Shown piece after piece: positions 61,657-64,000 of a stretch of DNA of 64,000 nt (the stretch's first letter is position 1; each line of letters opens with the position of its first letter). The stretch comes from Buchnera aphidicola (Aphis craccivora) (lineage in GTDB: Bacteria > Pseudomonadota > Gammaproteobacteria > Enterobacterales > Enterobacteriaceae). A model generated the notes under the pieces. That model was not told where the DNA came from. It saw nothing but the letters and a program-made list of their open reading frames with translations, and ran no database searches. Location: positions 372,001-436,000 of the forward strand of contig NZ_CP034897.1 of NCBI RefSeq assembly GCF_005082145.1, in the 5' to 3' direction. Made by a program: the position numbers and the translations under genes.

Positions 61657-62388
61657 ATGCTAAAAAAAAATATTTTAATTATTTTTATACTACTGCTTAT
61701 ACATTCTTCAGCGTGTTCTCAAAATACGCAACAAAAAAAAATTATTCAAGAAAAAATATTTTATGAATATTGCAAAAAAGAACTAAAAGAAAATAAATTT
61801 GATAGCGCAATATTTCATTTAGAAAGCATGAAAAAAAAAAATATTTCTAATGCTTATTCCGATAAAATTCAAATTAATTTAATTTATGCATATTATAAAA
61901 TTGAAAATTTTCATATGGCGCAAAAAAATATAAAAGAATTTATAGAACTATACCCAAAACATCCAAATATTGACTATATTTTTTACATAAAAAGTTTAAT
62001 AGATATATCGCTTGATAAAAATATTTTTTTCAAAATATTAACTATAAAAACTTATAAAAGCGATCCTGTTTATGCAAGAAAAGCTTTTTTTGAATTAAAA
62101 AATTTTTTATATAGTTATCCTAAAAGTATTTATATTACAAATGTAAAAAAAGATTTATTTTATTTAAAACAACGTTTATCAAAATATGATTTTGAAATAT
62201 TAAAATATTATTTTAATCATAAAAAATATATAGCAGTTATTAACCGGGGTGAGGAAATACTTCAAAAGTATCCAGAAACTTCATATGTAATAGAAACATT
62301 AAATTATATGCAACAATCTTTTATTCAATTAAAAATATTTGATACTGCTAAAAAAATATCTAAAATTATTTCACTAAATAAATTTTAA
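61657..62388 (+). CDS. bamD: Outer-membrane assembly lipoprotein BamD
   Basis: BamD is an essential lipoprotein of the BAM complex that inserts beta-barrels such as the porin here. The 243-residue protein has a lipoprotein signal peptide ([20 protein letters not shown]) with Cys20, followed by TPR repeats of about the E. coli number ([20 protein letters not shown] and the [12 protein letters not shown] block). E. coli has 245 residues. The match is moderate but collinear. Confidence 0.93.
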   Translation: MLKKNILIIFILLLIHSSACSQNTQQKKIIQEKIFYEYCKKELKENKFDSAIFHLESMKKKNISNAYSDKIQINLIYAYYKIENFHMAQKNIKEFIELYPKHPNIDYIFYIKSLIDISLDKNIFFKILTIKTYKSDPVYARKAFFELKNFLYSYPKSIYITNVKKDLFYLKQRLSKYDFEILKYYFNHKKYIAVINRGEEILQKYPETSYVIETLNYMQQSFIQLKIFDTAKKISKIISLNKF

Positions 62389-62491
62389 ATTTTTTAATTA
62401 AATAGTTTTAATTCGTAACAAATTTAAATGTTAAATTATATTTTTAAACACTTTAATAGCATAAACGTTATTTTTAAAAAAATTAAAAAAT

Positions 62492-64000
62492 ATGAAAAAT
62501 ACAACAAATGAAATACGAAAAAAATTTTTACAATTTTTTCAAAAAAAAGGACATACTATTCTTCCAAGCAGTTCTTTAATTCCAACAAATGACTCTACAC
62601 TACTATTTACTAATGCAGGAATGAATCAGTTTAAAGATTTTTTTTTAAATCCGAAAAAAAAAAAATATTCTCGCATAACTACTGCACAACGTTGCTTAAG
62701 AACAGGAGGAAAACATAATGATTTAGAAAACGTAGGATACACAGAAAGACATCATACATTATTTGAAATGCTTGGAAATTTTAGTTTTAATGATTATTTT
62801 AAAAAAGATGCCATTTTATATGCATGGGAATTATTAACATCTAAACAATGGTTTAACATTAATAAAAATAAATTATGGATTTCAGTATATAAAAATGATG
62901 AAGAAACATATAAAATATGGATTGATATTATTAAAATTCCTCCTGAACATATAATTAAAATAGGTGATAAAGATAATTGCAAATATCATTCTGAAAACTT
63001 TTGGCAAATGGGGGATACTGGACCATGCGGGCCATGTACTGAAATATTTTATAATTATGACGCAAAAAAAAATCATGATTTTTCTGAATTTTTAAAGAAT
63101 AAAAATGAATATTTTATCGAAATCTGGAATATTGTTTTTATAGAATATAATCGTATTTCTTCAAATAAAATAATTCCTTTAAAATATAAATCTATAGATA
63201 CAGGAATGGGTTTAGAAAGAATTGCTGCTGTTTTACAAAATGTAAAATCAAATTATAAAATCGATGTTTTTCAAAAATTAATTCACAACATTTCCCGCTT
63301 CAGTAATATAGAAAATTTAAATAATATATCTTTAAAAATAATTTCAGATCATATTAGATCTTGCATATTTCTTATTTATGAAAACATAATTCCATCGAAT
63401 GAACATCGAGGATATATTTTAAGAAGAATTATTAGAAGAATGTTAAGACACGCATATAAAATTGGAATAAAGAAAAATTGCTTTTATAAAATTATTCCTT
63501 ATTTTATTGAAAACATAAGTGAAAATTTTAATTTTTTAAAAGAAAAGGAAAAAAAAATTCAAGAAATATTAAAATTAGAAGAAATTCAATTTTCTGAAAC
63601 TCTTGAAAAAGGATTAAAAATATTAAATATAGAAATTAAAAAAACATACAATCAAAAAATTTCTGGAAAAACTGTTTTTTATCTTTATGATACATTTGGA
63701 TTCCCTGCTGATTTAACAATAGATATTTGTCGTGAACAAGGAATCGAAATAGATATTAGTAGTTATTATTTAGAAAAAGAAAAACAAAAAAAACTATCAA
63801 ATATAGGAAATAAATTTTCTTTAAATTACAATCAAATAATAAATATTAATGATCATTGCACTTTTGAAGGTTATAAAAAAAACACAATTAAAGCATTAAT
63901 AAAACATATTTATGTAAATAAGGAATCAGTTTCATTAATTTCTGAAGGCCAAAATGGAATTATTTTCCTTGATAAAACATGTTTTTATCCAGAATCTGGT
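62492..64000 (+). CDS. alaS: Alanyl-tRNA synthetase (5' part; runs off the window)
   Basis: AlaRS charges tRNA-Ala. The first 503 codons are present, starting MKNTTNEIRKKFLQFFQKKG. The class II core is clear: LFTNAGMNQFKDFF, TTAQRCLRTGGKHNDLENVG, HHTLFEMLGNFSFNDYF, DTGPCGPCTEIFY, MGLERIAAVLQ, and EHRGYILRRIIRRMLRH. The frame continues to the last base, into the editing domain. A 12-adenine run (62654-62665) encodes four lysines in place of the E. coli DKRN segment and leaves the frame intact. Confidence 0.97.
   Translation, partial: MKNTTNEIRKKFLQFFQKKGHTILPSSSLIPTNDSTLLFTNAGMNQFKDFFLNPKKKKYSRITTAQRCLRTGGKHNDLENVGYTERHHTLFEMLGNFSFNDYFKKDAILYAWELLTSKQWFNINKNKLWISVYKNDEETYKIWIDIIKIPPEHIIKIGDKDNCKYHSENFWQMGDTGPCGPCTEIFYNYDAKKNHDFSEFLKNKNEYFIEIWNIVFIEYNRISSNKIIPLKYKSIDTGMGLERIAAVLQNVKSNYKIDVFQKLIHNISRFSNIENLNNISLKIISDHIRSCIFLIYENIIPSNEHRGYILRRIIRRMLRHAYKIGIKKNCFYKIIPYFIENISENFNFLKEKEKKIQEILKLEEIQFSETLEKGLKILNIEIKKTYNQKISGKTVFYLYDTFGFPADLTIDICREQGIEIDISSYYLEKEKQKKLSNIGNKFSLNYNQIININDHCTFEGYKKNTIKALIKHIYVNKESVSLISEGQNGIIFLDKTCFYPESG

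Overview
This window is a contiguous piece of the chromosome of an aphid primary endosymbiont, Buchnera aphidicola (Gammaproteobacteria, Enterobacterales). Three things support this: very high A+T content with lysine, asparagine and isoleucine-rich proteins; short genes that each match an Escherichia coli protein along their full length; and gene blocks in E. coli order with single genes cleanly removed. I see no insertion sequence, prophage, CRISPR array, integron, toxin-antitoxin pair or horizontally acquired island. Identifications rest on recognising the protein sequences and on synteny from memory; no database search was run.

Layout. 1-3.2 kb: end of a flagellar operon (flgI, a shortened flgJ, flgK; no flgL). 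3.3-6.0 kb: rne on the minus strand. 6.3-14.5 kb: plus-strand block rluC, rpmF, fabD, fabG, acpP, tmk, holB, ycfH, ptsG, hinT, lpoB, lacking plsX, fabH, fabF, pabC and mltG. 14.7-18.6 kb: minus-strand general porin, asnS, pncB. 18.8-23.8 kb: pyrD, rlmKL, uup. 23.8-29.2 kb: minus-strand trhO, valS, pepA (no holC). 29.4-32.4 kb: argF, pyrB, pyrI, ridA. 32.4-47.7 kb: a long minus-strand information-processing block (deaD, pnp, rpsO, truB, rbfA, infB, nusA, tRNA-Leu, secG, glmM, ftsH, rlmE), then greA. 48.7-52.0 kb: ibaG, murA, rplU, rpmA, obgE. 52.2-53.0 kb: rpsI and rplM on minus. 53.3-57.9 kb: pheA, then ffh, rpsP, rimM, trmD, rplS. 58.0-64.0 kb: tldD (minus), aroQ, fis and rluD (minus), bamD, and alaS running off the right edge.

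How the genes work together. Most of the window serves translation and RNA handling: tRNA synthetases, ribosomal proteins, rRNA and tRNA modification, NusA, IF2, RbfA, and the parts of an RNA degradosome (RNase E, PNPase, a DEAD-box helicase). Metabolic genes fit the nutritional symbiosis: pheA (phenylalanine), aroQ (shikimate pathway), argF (arginine) and pyrB/pyrI/pyrD (pyrimidines). Envelope genes are few: one porin, BamD, LpoB, MurA, GlmM, SecG and FtsH. The flagellar genes fit the basal body and hook remnants known from Buchnera.

No wholly new system was found. The observations most worth checking are: a one-base frameshift in a nine-adenine run that splits the essential gene glmM; a conserved peptide-like element (MSYVDWPL then stop) upstream of deaD; loss of the NPPY catalytic motif in the N-terminal methyltransferase of RlmKL while the C-terminal one keeps its motif; short conserved islands (membrane, enolase and PNPase contacts) in an otherwise degenerate RNase E tail; loss of both phenylalanine-binding motifs in PheA; and a rimM gene with no ATG, GTG or TTG start.
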